Of a stretch of DNA of 64,000 bases, positions 9,355-20,459 are shown piece by piece. The notes under the pieces were generated by a model that saw only the letters and a program-made list of their open reading frames with translations, had not been told where the DNA came from and ran no database searches. The stretch lies in assembly GCF_015840335.1 (NCBI RefSeq), contig NZ_CP060395.1, positions 186,001 through 250,000 of the forward strand. Direction: 5' to 3'. The position numbers were made by a program, and so were the translations under genes. Source of the DNA: Synechococcus sp. CBW1108. Its GTDB lineage: Bacteria > Cyanobacteriota > Cyanobacteriia > PCC-6307 > Cyanobiaceae. Each line of letters starts with the position of its first letter. The first letter of the stretch is position 1.

Positions 9355-9810
9355 GTGGCTGTGGCTGTTGGAGACCAGGCCCCCCTGATCGCCCTGCTGG
9401 ACCAGCACGGCAAGCAATGCCGCAGCGACCAACTGGCGGGCAAATCCCTGGTGTTGTTCTTCTATCCCAAGGACGAAACTCCAGGCTGCACGGCCGAGGC
9501 CTGTGCCTTCCGCGACAGCTACGCCGACCTGCAGGCCCTTGGCGCCGAGGTGTGGGGAGTCAGTGGTGACGGTGCCGCCAGCCACCAGCGCTTCGCCAGC
9601 CGCCACAACCTCCCCTATCCCCTGCTGGTGGATCAGGGCAACCAGCTGCGCCAGGCCTTCGGCGTACCCGCCGTGCTGGGCCTGCTGCCTGGCCGGGTCA
9701 CCTACGTGATCGACGGCCAGGGCGTAATTCGCCACATCTTCAACAACCTCCTCGACGGAGCCGCCCACCGCAACGAAGCCAGGGCGGCCCTGCAACGGCT
9801 CGCCCTCTGA
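9355..9810 (+). CDS. Thiol peroxidase PrxQ/BCP
   Basis: 151-aa peroxiredoxin of the Bcp/PrxQ class, reducing hydrogen peroxide and organic peroxides with thioredoxin. VLFFYPKDETPGCTAEACAFRD holds the peroxidatic Cys (TPGCT, about residue 46) and the PrxQ-type resolving Cys five residues later (EAC). The C-terminal GVIRHIFNN is typical. The start is GTG at 9355, and a second GTG lies two codons on. It is followed two bases later by the DUF1350 gene, so the pair is probably co-transcribed. In phototrophs this protein protects against photosynthetic peroxide. Confidence 0.9.
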   Translation: MAVAVGDQAPLIALLDQHGKQCRSDQLAGKSLVLFFYPKDETPGCTAEACAFRDSYADLQALGAEVWGVSGDGAASHQRFASRHNLPYPLLVDQGNQLRQAFGVPAVLGLLPGRVTYVIDGQGVIRHIFNNLLDGAAHRNEARAALQRLAL

Positions 9811-9812
9811 CC

Positions 9813-10516
9813 ATGACGCGCTGGCGCCAACGGGGTGACATCTGGGAACTGGAACCGACGGCGCTCGAGCGGGGCACCCTTGAATTCATCGGCGGCAGCT
9901 ACCTGGCCGCCTCGCCCCAGCTCAGCTACCGGCGCCTGCTCGAAGCCCTAGCTTCCATGGGTTGGCGGGTGCGGGCCTGGAGCTACGTGCCAGGGTTTGA
10001 CCATCAAGACCAGGCCAACCTGGCCTGGCGCCGCTTCCGCCAGCTGCGCGGCGCTGAGGGGGCTGTGCTGCGGCTCGGTCACAGCCTGGGCTGCAAGCTC
10101 CATCTGCTGGCGCCGGATGGGGGGCGGGGATCCAGCGCCCTGGTGGCCCTGAGCTTCAACAATTTCTCGGCCGAGCGCTCCATCCCCCTGCTAGCGGAGC
10201 TGGGCCAGCAGTTCAACTTCCGCAGTGAGTTCAGCCCCTCGCCGGAGCAAACCCTCACTCAGGTGGCCCTCACCTACCGCCAGCCCCGCAACCTGCTGGT
10301 GCGCTTCAACCGCGACCAGATCGACCAGAGCAAGCGGCTGCTCGGGGTATTGCAGGCCCGCCCTGATGACGCCAGCGAGCTCCAGGAGCTGCCCGGCGAC
10401 CACCTGGCCCCCGCCAGTGCCGGGCTGCGCCAGAACCTCCTGGGCAAATGGGCCGATGATCCGGCCCGCCAGCAGGCCCTGGAGCGGATCGCCCGCACCA
10501 TTGACACCTGGGCGGG

Positions 10517-10520
<4 letters not shown>
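9813..10520 (+). CDS. DUF1350 alpha/beta-hydrolase-like protein
   Basis: 235 aa matching the cyanobacterial and plant DUF1350 family. [27 protein letters not shown] near the N-terminus and the nucleophile-elbow-like [12 protein letters not shown] (about residues 89-100) suggest an alpha/beta-hydrolase fold. [13 protein letters not shown] is a family hallmark. No function is established to my knowledge. It starts 2 bp after the prxQ stop (co-translation likely) and its stop overlaps the convergent acs stop by 4 bp. Confidence 0.85.
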
Positions 10521-12508
<1,988 letters not shown>

Positions 12509-12580
12509 CGATCCAGAAGGCAAAAGGGCATTGGACGTATTAAAAGCGCGCGTTGGCGGGCGGTACAGCAACATGGTGGG

Positions 12581-13249
12581 ATGGGTTTACCAGCCGCCTG
12601 CCTGTTCGATCTCGACGGCCTGCTGCTCGACACCGAACCGCTGCACAGCCAGGCCTGGCTGCAGGCCACCGCTGGCTTTGGTCTAACTCTGGCTGCCGAG
12701 CAGCTGTTGGCGCTGCGCGGTCGTCGTCGCCTCGATTGCGCCGAGCAGGTGCGCAGCTGGATCGCCCAGGCGGATCTGGTGCCGCCTTCGTGCGAGGCCC
12801 TGCTGGCGGTGCGCCAACCGATTGCCGAACTGCTGATGCGCCAGGTGCCAGCGATGCCTGGGGCCCAGATGCTGGTTGAGCGTTGCATCGCCCAGGCCAT
12901 CCCAGCGGCCTTGGTGAGCAGCAGCAGCGCCGCTGCCGTCGCCCACAAGAGCGGTCCCCATGGCTGGATCGCCCTGCTGGAAACCAGGGTTCTTGGCGAT
13001 GATCCTGATCTGGGCGCCGGAAAACCAGCCCCAGATCCCTACCTGCTGGCAGCCCGGCGCCTAGAGGTCGATCCTGCCGCCTGCTGGGCCTTTGAGGATT
13101 CCCTGGCGGGTGCGCGCTCGGCCAAGGCCGCCGGCTGCTTGGTACACGTGCTGCTGCCGGCTGAACAGCAGCTAGCGGTGGGGCTCAAGCCCCAACTGCC
13201 GGCCGGGTGCACCCTCCTGCAGAGCCTGGAGCAGGTGAAATTCAGGTGA
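12581..13249 (+). CDS. HAD-family hydrolase (beta-phosphoglucomutase-like)
   Basis: 222 aa. Motif I is [14 protein letters not shown], with the nucleophile and acid/base Asp and a helical cap following. Motif II is VSSSSAAAV, Lys is in [14 protein letters not shown] and motif IV is [11 protein letters not shown]. This arrangement is the beta-PGM/phosphatase subfamily I; the substrate is probably a sugar phosphate. The start at 12581 lies 72 bp from the divergent acs ATG, so the promoters share that gap. Just after the stop is a short direct repeat of GATCTAGAAAA (13248-13271). Confidence 0.85.
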   Translation: MGLPAACLFDLDGLLLDTEPLHSQAWLQATAGFGLTLAAEQLLALRGRRRLDCAEQVRSWIAQADLVPPSCEALLAVRQPIAELLMRQVPAMPGAQMLVERCIAQAIPAALVSSSSAAAVAHKSGPHGWIALLETRVLGDDPDLGAGKPAPDPYLLAARRLEVDPAACWAFEDSLAGARSAKAAGCLVHVLLPAEQQLAVGLKPQLPAGCTLLQSLEQVKFR

Positions 13250-13278
13250 TCTAGAAAATCTTGATCTAGAAAACCTGA

Positions 13279-14286
13279 TTAGAACAGCCTGCTCAGCACA
13301 AAATCAGGCAGGGCCTTGAGGGCGCGGCTAGCTTCCGAAACGGGCAGCCAGCCCAGGGCAAGGCCCGCTTCCCGGGCGAAGCCCTCGGCCAGGGCCCGGG
13401 AGCGGGGGATCGCCTCACAGCTGCGCACCAACTCGAGGGCCTGTTCGAGGTCGCCGGCCTGGCTGAATTCACGCTCAATCAGGCCAGCTAGGGCCGGCCG
13501 CTCCTCGAGGGCATAGAGGGCTGGGGCGGTGAGGTAGCCGGAGGCCAGGTCGCTGGCCGCTGGCTTGCCCAGTTGCTCGTCGTCACCGGTGAAGTCGAGG
13601 ATGTCGTCCACCACCTGGAAGGCCAGACCCAGCTGGCGGCCAAAGCGGTAGAGCTCATTGAGCTGGGGGGCGGGCAGGGCTGAGAGCACCCCGGCGGCCC
13701 GGGCACTGTTGGCGATCAGGGAGGCGGTTTTGCAGTAGCTCTTCTCGAGGTAGGTCTCGAAGCTCTGGCCGGTGTCGTAGCGGAACAGGCCCTGCTTAAC
13801 TTCCCCGTCGGCCAGATCCATGATCACCCGGCTGAGCAGCTTCACCACCTCGAGGTCATCGAGGTTGGCCAGGTGCCAGCTGGCCTGGGCAAAGAGGAAA
13901 TCCCCCGCCAGCACCGCCACCCGGTGGTTAAAGCGGCTGTGCACGGTGTCCACCCCACGGCGGGTGGCGGCCCCATCCACCACGTCGTCGTGCACAAGGG
14001 AGGCCGTGTGGATCATTTCGGTGATCTCGGCCAGGCGCCGGTGGCGCGGGCCCAGCTCCCCATCGCTGGCCACAGCCCGGGAGAGCAGCAGCACGATGCC
14101 GGGGCGGAGGCGCTTGCCACCGGCAGAAAAAAGGTGTTCGGCGGCGGCCTGGAGGATGGGGTGACCGGCCCCGATCAGGCTGCGCAGATCGGCCAGCAGG
14201 GCATCCAGGTCAGCCTCAACGGGCTGGAGCAGCTCTGCAACCGTTGCCACAACACCTCCGCCGTCAATCGATCCTAGGAGGCTCAA
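13279..14286 (-). CDS. sds: Solanesyl diphosphate synthase
   Basis: A trans-polyprenyl diphosphate synthase that makes the long isoprenoid tail of plastoquinone in cyanobacteria. The first aspartate-rich motif is in VHDDVVDGAATRRG and the second is VVDDILDFTGDD. The FS tail precedes GGKRLRPGIVLLLSRA. The longest frame starts with TTG at 14286, overlapping the murI stop. A GTG at 14250 (ATVAELLQPVEADL) behind GGAGGT matches the usual N-terminus better, so the start is open. It lies last in a minus-strand series nitrilase-amidase-murI-sds with overlaps, suggesting translational coupling. Confidence 0.93.
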   Translation of the reverse strand: MSLLGSIDGGGVVATVAELLQPVEADLDALLADLRSLIGAGHPILQAAAEHLFSAGGKRLRPGIVLLLSRAVASDGELGPRHRRLAEITEMIHTASLVHDDVVDGAATRRGVDTVHSRFNHRVAVLAGDFLFAQASWHLANLDDLEVVKLLSRVIMDLADGEVKQGLFRYDTGQSFETYLEKSYCKTASLIANSARAAGVLSALPAPQLNELYRFGRQLGLAFQVVDDILDFTGDDEQLGKPAASDLASGYLTAPALYALEERPALAGLIEREFSQAGDLEQALELVRSCEAIPRSRALAEGFAREAGLALGWLPVSEASRALKALPDFVLSRLF

Positions 14287-15098
14287 GCCACCGATCGCAG
14301 ATCCACCCGCTCCACAGCGGGCCGGTAGCCCAGCCAGCGGCTGGCCGCTTCAGCAAAGGCTCCAGCCTGGCCGCTGACGCAGACCCGGGTGCGCAGGGCA
14401 GGGGGCAGCACCTCCACTCCGCCGAGCTCCCCCTCGGGCATGCCGCCCATGCTGGCCAGCAGGGGCCCCAGGCGCCGCACGGCAGACGCCGCCGGATCGA
14501 CCAGGCGCACGTGGGGCGGCAACAGCCCGGCCAGCAAGGACCTCAACATCGGGTAGTGGGTGCAGCCCATCACCACGGTGTCGACCCCCGCCGCCAGCAG
14601 AGGCGCCAGGTAGGCAAGGGCCTCCCTTTCGAGGGCCGGATCCTGCAGATCCCCAGCTTCGATCAGGGGCACGAAGGCCGGGCAACCCACCTCCAGCACC
14701 TGGGCATGGGGGTGGCAGGCATGGATCGCCCGGCGGTAAGCGCCGCTGCTGGCCGTGGCCGGGGTGGCCAGCACGCCGACGCAGTCGCTGTCCAGCTCGG
14801 CCGCCACGCTGTCGATCAGGCCCACCACCGGCACGCCGGCCCCCGCCACGGCCACATCTAGGGCCAGGGCATTGGAGGTGTTGCAGGCCATCACCAGCAC
14901 GCCCACCTGCTGCTGCCGCAGCCAGGCCACCACCTCTGCGGCGATGGCGCGGATCTCGGCCACGCTGCGCTGGCCATAGGGCACCCGGGCTGTATCACCC
15001 AGGTATAGGCAGGAGGAGTGGGGATAGCGCTCCTGCAGCCGGCGCAGCACCGTGAGCCCGCCCAGGCCGCTGTCAAAAAGACCCACCAAGGCGCTCAT
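14283..15098 (-). CDS. murI: Glutamate racemase
   Basis: 271 aa, interconverting L- and D-glutamate for peptidoglycan. GLFDSGLGGLTVLRRL opens the protein. The two catalytic cysteines sit in MACNTSNA (about residue 71) and MGCTHYPML (about residue 180). Its ATG overlaps the amidase stop by 4 nt (ATGA), and its stop overlaps the longest sds start, typical of a tightly packed operon. Placement beside an amidase fits cell-wall function. Confidence 0.95.
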   Translation of the reverse strand: MSALVGLFDSGLGGLTVLRRLQERYPHSSCLYLGDTARVPYGQRSVAEIRAIAAEVVAWLRQQQVGVLVMACNTSNALALDVAVAGAGVPVVGLIDSVAAELDSDCVGVLATPATASSGAYRRAIHACHPHAQVLEVGCPAFVPLIEAGDLQDPALEREALAYLAPLLAAGVDTVVMGCTHYPMLRSLLAGLLPPHVRLVDPAASAVRRLGPLLASMGGMPEGELGGVEVLPPALRTRVCVSGQAGAFAEAASRWLGYRPAVERVDLRSVA

Positions 15099-16210
15099 CG
15101 GCTCTCCCGCAGGGCATTGAGAACGCCGGCGGAGAGGGCCAGGGCCATGCGCCGGCGAAAGCTGGCATCGGCGAGGCGGCGGGAATCGATCGCGCCGGTG
15201 AGGAAGCCCATCTCCACCAGGGCAGAAGGCATCACGGTGCGGCGAATCACGAAAAAGCGCCCGGTGCGAACGCCCCGATCCGGGCTGCCCGGCGAGATGG
15301 CCAGCATCTGTTGCTGCAGGGCCGCCGCCAGGCGCCGGGCTGACGCTCCTGCCCCCTCGAAATAGAAGGTTTCGATGCCGTTCACATCGGGGCGGGCCAT
15401 GCTCAGCGCATTGGCATGCACGCTCACAAACAGGTCGGCGCCGCTGCTGTTGGCAAGGCTCACCCGGGGCGGCAGGTCCACATCCACCTCCGAGGTGCGC
15501 GTCATCAGCACCTGCACGCCCCGGGCCTGCAGCAGCCTGGCCATCTGCAGACAGATATCCAGCACCACATCGGTTTCCCGCAGCCCGCCAATGCCGATCG
15601 CGCCGGGATCGGGGCCGCCATGGCCGGGATCGATCACCACCTTGAAGCGGCCCCTGGGCACCACGGGCAGGCCGTCGGCCGAAAGGGGCGCCCCGGAGGT
15701 GGGAAAAGAAATCTGGGCCAAAGGGGCACTGGAGACGGCATCCAGATCGCCCTCGCCGAGGGCCGGCCCGGTCTGGTTGGCCAGGCCGGGGAGCTCCATG
15801 CGCCAGCGGTCGCGGGCGGTGCCCACCAGGCGCAGGCCGGCGGGTTCCAGCTGGGTGCCCGGGGCGAATTCGAGCACCAGGCGGGTGGTGAGGCCATCAG
15901 AGCGGCCGATGCGCACCTCGCGCAGGGCACCACTGCCCCGGAGGGTGCGGGAGCGGGAGGGGGCCCCGGGCAGATCCACCCAGACCCTCGGCCCCCGCAG
16001 CCCCGTGCCGGCCTCAAAGAAGGCCTGGGGGCGCACGTCTAGGGCGGTGCGCAGCTCCAGCTGGCCCTCCCGGGTCACCCGCCAGGCGGCCAGGGAGGAG
16101 GCCCAGGCGGGCAGATCGGCCAGAACCACAGCGAGGGCAGTCAGGGCCGCTGCCCAGAACGCTGGTTTTGACTTGACTCGACTGGACCCGCGCATCAAGA
16201 AGTAGCGCAT
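15095..16210 (-). CDS. N-acetylmuramoyl-L-alanine amidase with AMIN domain
   Basis: About 371 aa. An N-terminal signal peptide (AFWAAALTALAVVLADLPAWA) is followed by an AMIN-like beta domain and a C-terminal zinc Amidase_3 domain. Zinc ligands and catalytic residues are in VIDPGHGGPDPGA (H), GLRETD (E), VSVHANA (H) and ALVEMGFL (E). It cleaves the MurNAc-L-Ala bond in the periplasm during cell separation. The first ATG is at 16210, and a TTG precedes it. It ends in a 4-nt overlap with murI. Confidence 0.9.
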   Translation of the reverse strand: MRYFLMRGSSRVKSKPAFWAAALTALAVVLADLPAWASSLAAWRVTREGQLELRTALDVRPQAFFEAGTGLRGPRVWVDLPGAPSRSRTLRGSGALREVRIGRSDGLTTRLVLEFAPGTQLEPAGLRLVGTARDRWRMELPGLANQTGPALGEGDLDAVSSAPLAQISFPTSGAPLSADGLPVVPRGRFKVVIDPGHGGPDPGAIGIGGLRETDVVLDICLQMARLLQARGVQVLMTRTSEVDVDLPPRVSLANSSGADLFVSVHANALSMARPDVNGIETFYFEGAGASARRLAAALQQQMLAISPGSPDRGVRTGRFFVIRRTVMPSALVEMGFLTGAIDSRRLADASFRRRMALALSAGVLNALRESR

Positions 16211-16218
16211 CAAAAAGT

Positions 16219-17037
16219 TCAGAACAGGGCCGGGCGGCGATGTTGGAGGCTGGGCATCTGGGCCCGCACCCGGCCGCCGTGGCCCGCATCGATCGGCGCC
16301 ACCGCCGATCCCACCGCCACCCCGGCGTCAGCCAGCACGGTGCCCCAGGGGTCGATCACCAGGGAGTGGCCGTGGCACTGGCGCCGGCCGTAGTGGAGGC
16401 CCGTCTGGGCGGGAGCGACCACATAGGCCGTGTTTTCGATGGCCCTGGCCTGCAGCAGCACCTGCCAATGGTCCTTGCCGGTGAAGGCAGTGAAGGCGGC
16501 GGGCACCATCAGCACCTCCGCCCCGGCGCCGGCGAGATGGCGGTAGAGCTCCGGGAAGCGCACGTCGTAGCAGATCGAGAGGCCGATGCGACCCAGGCCC
16601 GGCACCTCCACCACCGGCGGCAACTGGCTGCCGGGCTGCACCGTCAGGGATTCGCGGTAGGTGTTGCCATCAGGCAGATCCACATCGAAGAGGTGGATCT
16701 TGTCGTAGCGGGCCAGCAGCTGGCCCTCGGTGCCCACCAGCTCGGCGCGGTTGAAGGTTTTGCCCGCTCCGGCCGGCACCGGGAAGCCCCCGCCCAGCAG
16801 GGTCACCTGGTAGCGGCGGGCCATCGTCACCAGAAAGCGGCTGCAGCGCTCCGCCAGGGCCGGGGCCAGCTCCAGGCGCCGGCTGTCCTCGCCCATGAAG
16901 GCAAAGTTTTCAGGTAGCCCCACCAGTTCGGCACCGCGGCGGGCGGCCAGCTCGATCTGTTCTTCGGCCGCCACAAAATTGGCATCCGGATCAGGGGTGC
17001 TGGTGAGCTGCACAGCTGCCGCCAGAAAACTGCCCAC
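16219..17037 (-). CDS. Carbon-nitrogen hydrolase (nitrilase superfamily)
   Basis: 272 aa with the E-K-C triad: LVGLPENFAFMG (Glu), YDKIHLFDVD (Lys) and GLSICYDVRFPELYR (Cys). The closest known type is the Nit1/omega-amidase-like branch (YDKIHLFDVDLPDG), which hydrolyses deaminated glutathione in characterised members; assignment to that reaction is inference. The start is GTG at 17037. It lies 8 bp ahead of the amidase, so it probably belongs to the same transcript as amidase-murI-sds. Confidence 0.85.
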   Translation of the reverse strand: MGSFLAAAVQLTSTPDPDANFVAAEEQIELAARRGAELVGLPENFAFMGEDSRRLELAPALAERCSRFLVTMARRYQVTLLGGGFPVPAGAGKTFNRAELVGTEGQLLARYDKIHLFDVDLPDGNTYRESLTVQPGSQLPPVVEVPGLGRIGLSICYDVRFPELYRHLAGAGAEVLMVPAAFTAFTGKDHWQVLLQARAIENTAYVVAPAQTGLHYGRRQCHGHSLVIDPWGTVLADAGVAVGSAVAPIDAGHGGRVRAQMPSLQHRRPALF

Positions 17038-17106
17038 CGATTGCCCAGAACGAACGGCCGAACTGTAAGGGAAATGGCCGATTCGGCCAGACCACCAAGC
17101 AGGGCC

Positions 17107-17901
17107 TCAGCTGGCCTTCAGCACGCCGGGTTCGGCCTGGACGGGCACGATCTGGAGGCTGTCGACCGAGGCGCAACAGGCGAAGTCGGCGTCGTGGTTG
17201 CCAATGCCCATCAGGCGCTGGCCGTGGCTGGCGGCGCGCAGACACCCTTCGGTGTCCTGGCCCCACTGGTGCCAAACCGCCAGGGCCACATACATTTCAT
17301 CGTTGGCGATGCGGGCCGGCCTCTGGCTGGCCGCACCGATTGCAAGCAGGGCAGCGGCCACGGACCCGGCAGCAAGGCTGTCTTCGAGGGAATAATCCCC
17401 TTCCCAGCCACTGCCCACGATCCAGACTTTTTCACATTCCTTCTGCCAAAGGCTTCTTGCCACGGCGGTGCGATTCGGAAGGCAAGCGGTGAGAAGCAGG
17501 GGCACGGCTTTCACCGCTGCCAAGGAGCGGGTGCCGTTGGTGGTGCTCATGAAAATTCGCTTGCCTGAAACCAGCTCCGGCGTGATCGCAACCGGAGAAT
17601 TGCCCAGGTCATAGCCATCAATGCGTTTCCCCCCCCGCTCCCCTGCCCGCAAACGGGATTGCTCCGGCCAGGCACTGGCCGCTGCTTCGAGTTTGGCGAG
17701 ATCGGCAAAAGCCTCAACGGCCTCCGCCCCCCTCTCGAGGGAAAAGGCAATGGTGGTGGTGGCGCGCAGCACGTCGATCACGACGGCCGCATCGGGGCCG
17801 CCCTCGGCAGGGGGCACCACCTCGGGAACCGTTTCTGAAGTCGCGAAGTAGGAGATCTGCACCGGCACCGCCAGGGGAGGGTGCGCCACAGTAGGAAGCA
17901 C
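17107..17901 (-). CDS. comB: 2-phosphosulfolactate phosphatase-like protein
   Basis: ComB-family protein. Characterised archaeal members dephosphorylate 2-phosphosulfolactate on the way to coenzyme M; cyanobacteria keep the gene without making CoM, so the substrate here is uncertain. [13 protein letters not shown] and STTNGTRSL are the family's Mg and substrate motifs, and [17 protein letters not shown] follows. The longest frame starts with GTG at 17901, within 13 bp of the divergent ubiD start. Internal GTGs (for example at 17862, before QISYFATSE) match family starts better. Confidence 0.85.
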   Translation of the reverse strand: MLPTVAHPPLAVPVQISYFATSETVPEVVPPAEGGPDAAVVIDVLRATTTIAFSLERGAEAVEAFADLAKLEAAASAWPEQSRLRAGERGGKRIDGYDLGNSPVAITPELVSGKRIFMSTTNGTRSLAAVKAVPLLLTACLPNRTAVARSLWQKECEKVWIVGSGWEGDYSLEDSLAAGSVAAALLAIGAASQRPARIANDEMYVALAVWHQWGQDTEGCLRAASHGQRLMGIGNHDADFACCASVDSLQIVPVQAEPGVLKAS

Positions 17902-17913
17902 CGGTCAAACCTG

Positions 17914-19479
17914 ATGGCAGCCACGGCGCCCCCCCAGCGCAGTCGCCGAGATCTACGCGGCTTTATTGAGCTCCTGGATTCCCGCGGCGCCCTGCGGCGG
18001 ATCAGCGCCCCGGTGGATCCGGATCTGGAGCTGGCGGCGATCGCCGATCGGGTGCTAGCCGCCGGCGGGCCGGGATTGTTGTTTGAAAACGTGACCGGCT
18101 CATCGATGCCGGTGGCGGTGAACCTGCTCGGCACCCAGGAGCGGGTGCTCTGGAGCCTGGACATGGAGCGGCCCGAAGAGCTCGAAGCCCTGGGCGAGCG
18201 GCTTGCCCTACTGCAGCAACCCCGTCCCCCCAAGGGGGCCCGGGAGGCGGTGCGCTTTGGCTCGGTGCTGCTGGATGTGCTGAGGGCCCGGCCCGATCTC
18301 GATCTCACGCCCCCCTGCCGCCAGGAGGTATTTAAGGGGGAGGCGGTGAACCTCGATGCCCTGCCACTGCTGCGCCCCTGGCCCGGAGATGGCGGCCGGA
18401 TCATCACCCTGGGGCTGGTGATCACCAAAGACCCCGAAACCGGCACGCCAAACGTGGGGGTGTACCGGCTGCAGCAGCAGAGCATCAACACCATGACGGT
18501 GCACTGGCTGAGCGTGCGCGGCGGTGCCCGCCACCTGCGCAAGGCCGCAGCCATGGGCAAAAAATTGGAGATCGCCATCGCCATCGGCGTGCATCCGTTG
18601 CTGGTGATGGCTGCGGCCACGCCGATCCCCGTGCAGCTAAGCGAATGGCTGTTTGCCGGGCTCTATGCCGGTGAAGGCGTGCGCCTGGCCAGGTGCAAAA
18701 CGGTGAACCTGGAGGTGCCCAGCCACAGCGAGGTGGTGCTCGAAGGCACGATCACCCCGGGAGAAGAACTGGCCGATGGCCCCTTCGGCGACCACATGGG
18801 CTTCTACGGAAGCGTGGAGGATTCGCCCCTGGTGCGGATCCAGTGCGTCACCCAGCGGCGCAATCCGATCTACTTCACCACCTTCAGCGGCCGGCCCCCC
18901 AAGGAAGACGCCATGCTGGCCATCGCCCTGAACCGGATCTACACGCCAATCCTGCGCCAGCAGATCCCGGAGATCGTGGATTTCTTCCTGCCGATGGAGG
19001 GGCTCAGCTACAAGCTGGCCGTGATCGCCATCGATAAGGCCTATCCGGGCCAGGCCAGGCGAGCGGCGTTGGCCTTCTGGAGTGCCCTTCCCCAGTTCAC
19101 CTACACCAAGTTTGTGGTGGTGGTCGACAAGGCAATCAACATCCGTGATCCGCGCCAGGTGATCTGGGCGATCAGCGCCCAGGTGGATCCCCAGCGGGAT
19201 TTGTTTGTGCTCGAAAACACTCCATTTGACATGCTCGATTTCGCCAGCGAAAGGCTGGGTCTGGGCGGCCGCCTGGCGGTCGATGCCACCACCAAGATCG
19301 GGCCCGAGAAGCGCCACCCCTGGGGCGAGCCCCTGGGGCGTTCAGAGGAGCTGGAGGCCCGCATCGACAGCCGCTGGGTTGAGCTGGGGCTGGCCGACAT
19401 CGGCACCAGGGATCCCGATCCGGCCCTATTCGGCTACACCCTCGAATACGTGCTGGAGCGGCTGGCGGGGCAGACCTGA
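17914..19479 (+). CDS. UbiD-family prenylated-FMN decarboxylase
   Basis: 521 aa from the ATG at 17914 (MAATAPPQRSRRDL); an upstream in-frame start at 17881 would run into comB. UbiD enzymes decarboxylate aromatic acids with prenylated FMN. In cyanobacteria the homologue is assigned to plastoquinone head-group synthesis (established for Synechocystis, as I recall). Visible family motifs: DLELAAIADRVL, NVGVYRLQQQ, DGPFGDHMGFYG and KEDAMLAIALNRIYTP. Its stop shares a base with the Rrf2 ATG (TGATG), so the two are coupled. Proximity to sds, the tail synthase, fits quinone metabolism. Confidence 0.88.
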   Translation: MAATAPPQRSRRDLRGFIELLDSRGALRRISAPVDPDLELAAIADRVLAAGGPGLLFENVTGSSMPVAVNLLGTQERVLWSLDMERPEELEALGERLALLQQPRPPKGAREAVRFGSVLLDVLRARPDLDLTPPCRQEVFKGEAVNLDALPLLRPWPGDGGRIITLGLVITKDPETGTPNVGVYRLQQQSINTMTVHWLSVRGGARHLRKAAAMGKKLEIAIAIGVHPLLVMAAATPIPVQLSEWLFAGLYAGEGVRLARCKTVNLEVPSHSEVVLEGTITPGEELADGPFGDHMGFYGSVEDSPLVRIQCVTQRRNPIYFTTFSGRPPKEDAMLAIALNRIYTPILRQQIPEIVDFFLPMEGLSYKLAVIAIDKAYPGQARRAALAFWSALPQFTYTKFVVVVDKAINIRDPRQVIWAISAQVDPQRDLFVLENTPFDMLDFASERLGLGGRLAVDATTKIGPEKRHPWGEPLGRSEELEARIDSRWVELGLADIGTRDPDPALFGYTLEYVLERLAGQT

Positions 19480-19910
19480 TGCTCAGTAAGCAGGCAAACC
19501 ATGCCCTCAAGGCCCTGCTGGAGATGGCTGCCGAACCGGAGCGCTGGCTCTCCACCCATGAGCTGGCGATCGCCCAGCAATTGCCGGAACCCATGCTGGA
19601 GCAAATCCTGCTGCGGCTGCGGCGGGCGGGGGTGCTGGTGGCCCGACGGGGGCGGCGTGGGGGCTACCGGCTGGCTTGCAGCCCCGGCGAGCTGTCGCTG
19701 GCGGCGGTGCTTATAGGACTGGGGGAAGCGGTTGGCGCCAGGGGCCAGACCGAAACCACCGCTACCGACAAGGTGACCGGAGCCCTGGAGCGGAGCTTGG
19801 ACCGGGCCCAGCTCCAAGCTCTCGAAGAGCTCAGACTGGAAGACCTTCTCTTTGACCTGCGCAGCGCCGAAGCTGGCGCCACCAGTGAGGCGGGACTGCT
19901 GCTGGGGTGA
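19479..19910 (+). CDS. Rrf2-family transcriptional regulator
   Basis: 143 aa with the Rrf2 winged helix: LSKQANHALKALLEMA, then STHELAIAQQLPEPMLEQILLRLRRAGVLVARRGRRGGYRLA. The usual three cysteines that bind a Fe-S cluster in IscR/NsrR are absent; only one Cys, in LACSPGEL, is present. It is therefore unlikely to sense through Fe-S. It is translationally coupled to the UbiD-type gene and may control it (inference). It is the last core gene before the island. Confidence 0.85.
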   Translation: MLSKQANHALKALLEMAAEPERWLSTHELAIAQQLPEPMLEQILLRLRRAGVLVARRGRRGGYRLACSPGELSLAAVLIGLGEAVGARGQTETTATDKVTGALERSLDRAQLQALEELRLEDLLFDLRSAEAGATSEAGLLLG

Positions 19911-19974
19911 ACGGCGAAGATCCTTTACAAACCGTCAGTATCCGAGGACACCCTGAGCAGCGGCTCACAACGGC

Positions 19975-20128
19975 AGACGCGCCAACCACTCCCCTGCCGG
20001 CTCCACAAACACCGCTCCGCGCTGCTCCTGCTGGCGGCCATCCCGGACGAGCTGCACCACCTCGGCCTCGGGAAACTGAAGCACAAAGCGCGGCAAGGTT
20101 AGCTGTTCGCCAACTTGAGCTCCACTGG
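19975..20128 (-). pseudogene. 3' fragment of a DUF4143 ATPase gene
   Basis: In the minus strand it reads RFVLQFPEAEVVQLVRDGRQQEQRGAVFVEPAGEWLARLPL then stop. This is nearly the same as the C-terminus of the full gene at 54924-56075 (FALQFPEAEAVQLVRDARQ...GEWLARLPV). Upstream, VELKLANS is followed by a stop where the full gene reads VECKLADSSP. It is cut off at 20128 by a 49-bp element. It is a relic that marks the left edge of the island, and the full copy lies just past the right edge in the same orientation. Confidence 0.85.
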
Positions 20129-20177
20129 GAGTTTGCGGAAAAACGCAAGCGCCAAGGGCTGTTTTTTCAGCAAACTC
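20129..20177. repeat. 49-bp mini-element made of two IS5-type ends
   Basis: GAGTTTGCGGAAAAAC (20129-20144, the right end of the IS5-type elements) faces GTTTTTTCAGCAAACTC (20161-20177, the left end). Only 16 bp lie between them. The flanks are CTGG and CTAG rather than an exact CTAA repeat. It contains no coding DNA and looks like an internally deleted copy or a MITE. Confidence 0.85.
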
Positions 20178-20459
20178 CTAGCCGTCAGGCCTCTGGCTAG
20201 CAGTAGGAGCTCCACTGCATCCTGAAACTGGGGGGGGGGTGCTGTACCAGCCGGTAAGCGCAACTTTCCAGCAGAGGTTGGAATGCCATGCATACGACGC
20301 AACCATTTTTCGATGGTGCTACTGCTGCGGATAAGACTGCGTCTACGCCCAGGGGCCGACGAGCTCTTAGCATGATCAAAGAGTGCAATCAGAGAAAGAC
20401 AAGCAAGGCGAGCAAAAACAGCCTGTATAGTGTAAGGTGGTTGAAGCCATAAGTTAAAA
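20178..20459. other. Island entry spacer with possible coding relic
   Basis: A minus-strand open frame across this stretch (PFQ-like text TIEKWLRRMHGIPTSAG, FQDAVELLLLARG) may be a fragment of an unknown gene; I do not recognise it. A run of ten G lies at 20230-20239. It contains the presumed promoter of the membrane protein gene that starts at 20460. Confidence 0.4.

Noticed and set aside
13248-13275. Short tandem repeat of GATCTAGAAAA as a regulatory site
   Set aside because: It is only two units between convergent gene ends, with no palindromic operator structure; probably replication slippage.
16240-16917. Long plus-strand frame opposite the nitrilase gene
   Set aside because: It is a shadow of a high-GC gene; the protein is His/Gly/Gln-rich without a domain. 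The same applies to long antisense frames over acs, glmU, murF and glgA.
20230-20239. Run of ten G as a phase-variable tract
   Set aside because: It does not lie in or directly before a convincing gene; it may be a sequencing or mutation hotspot only.
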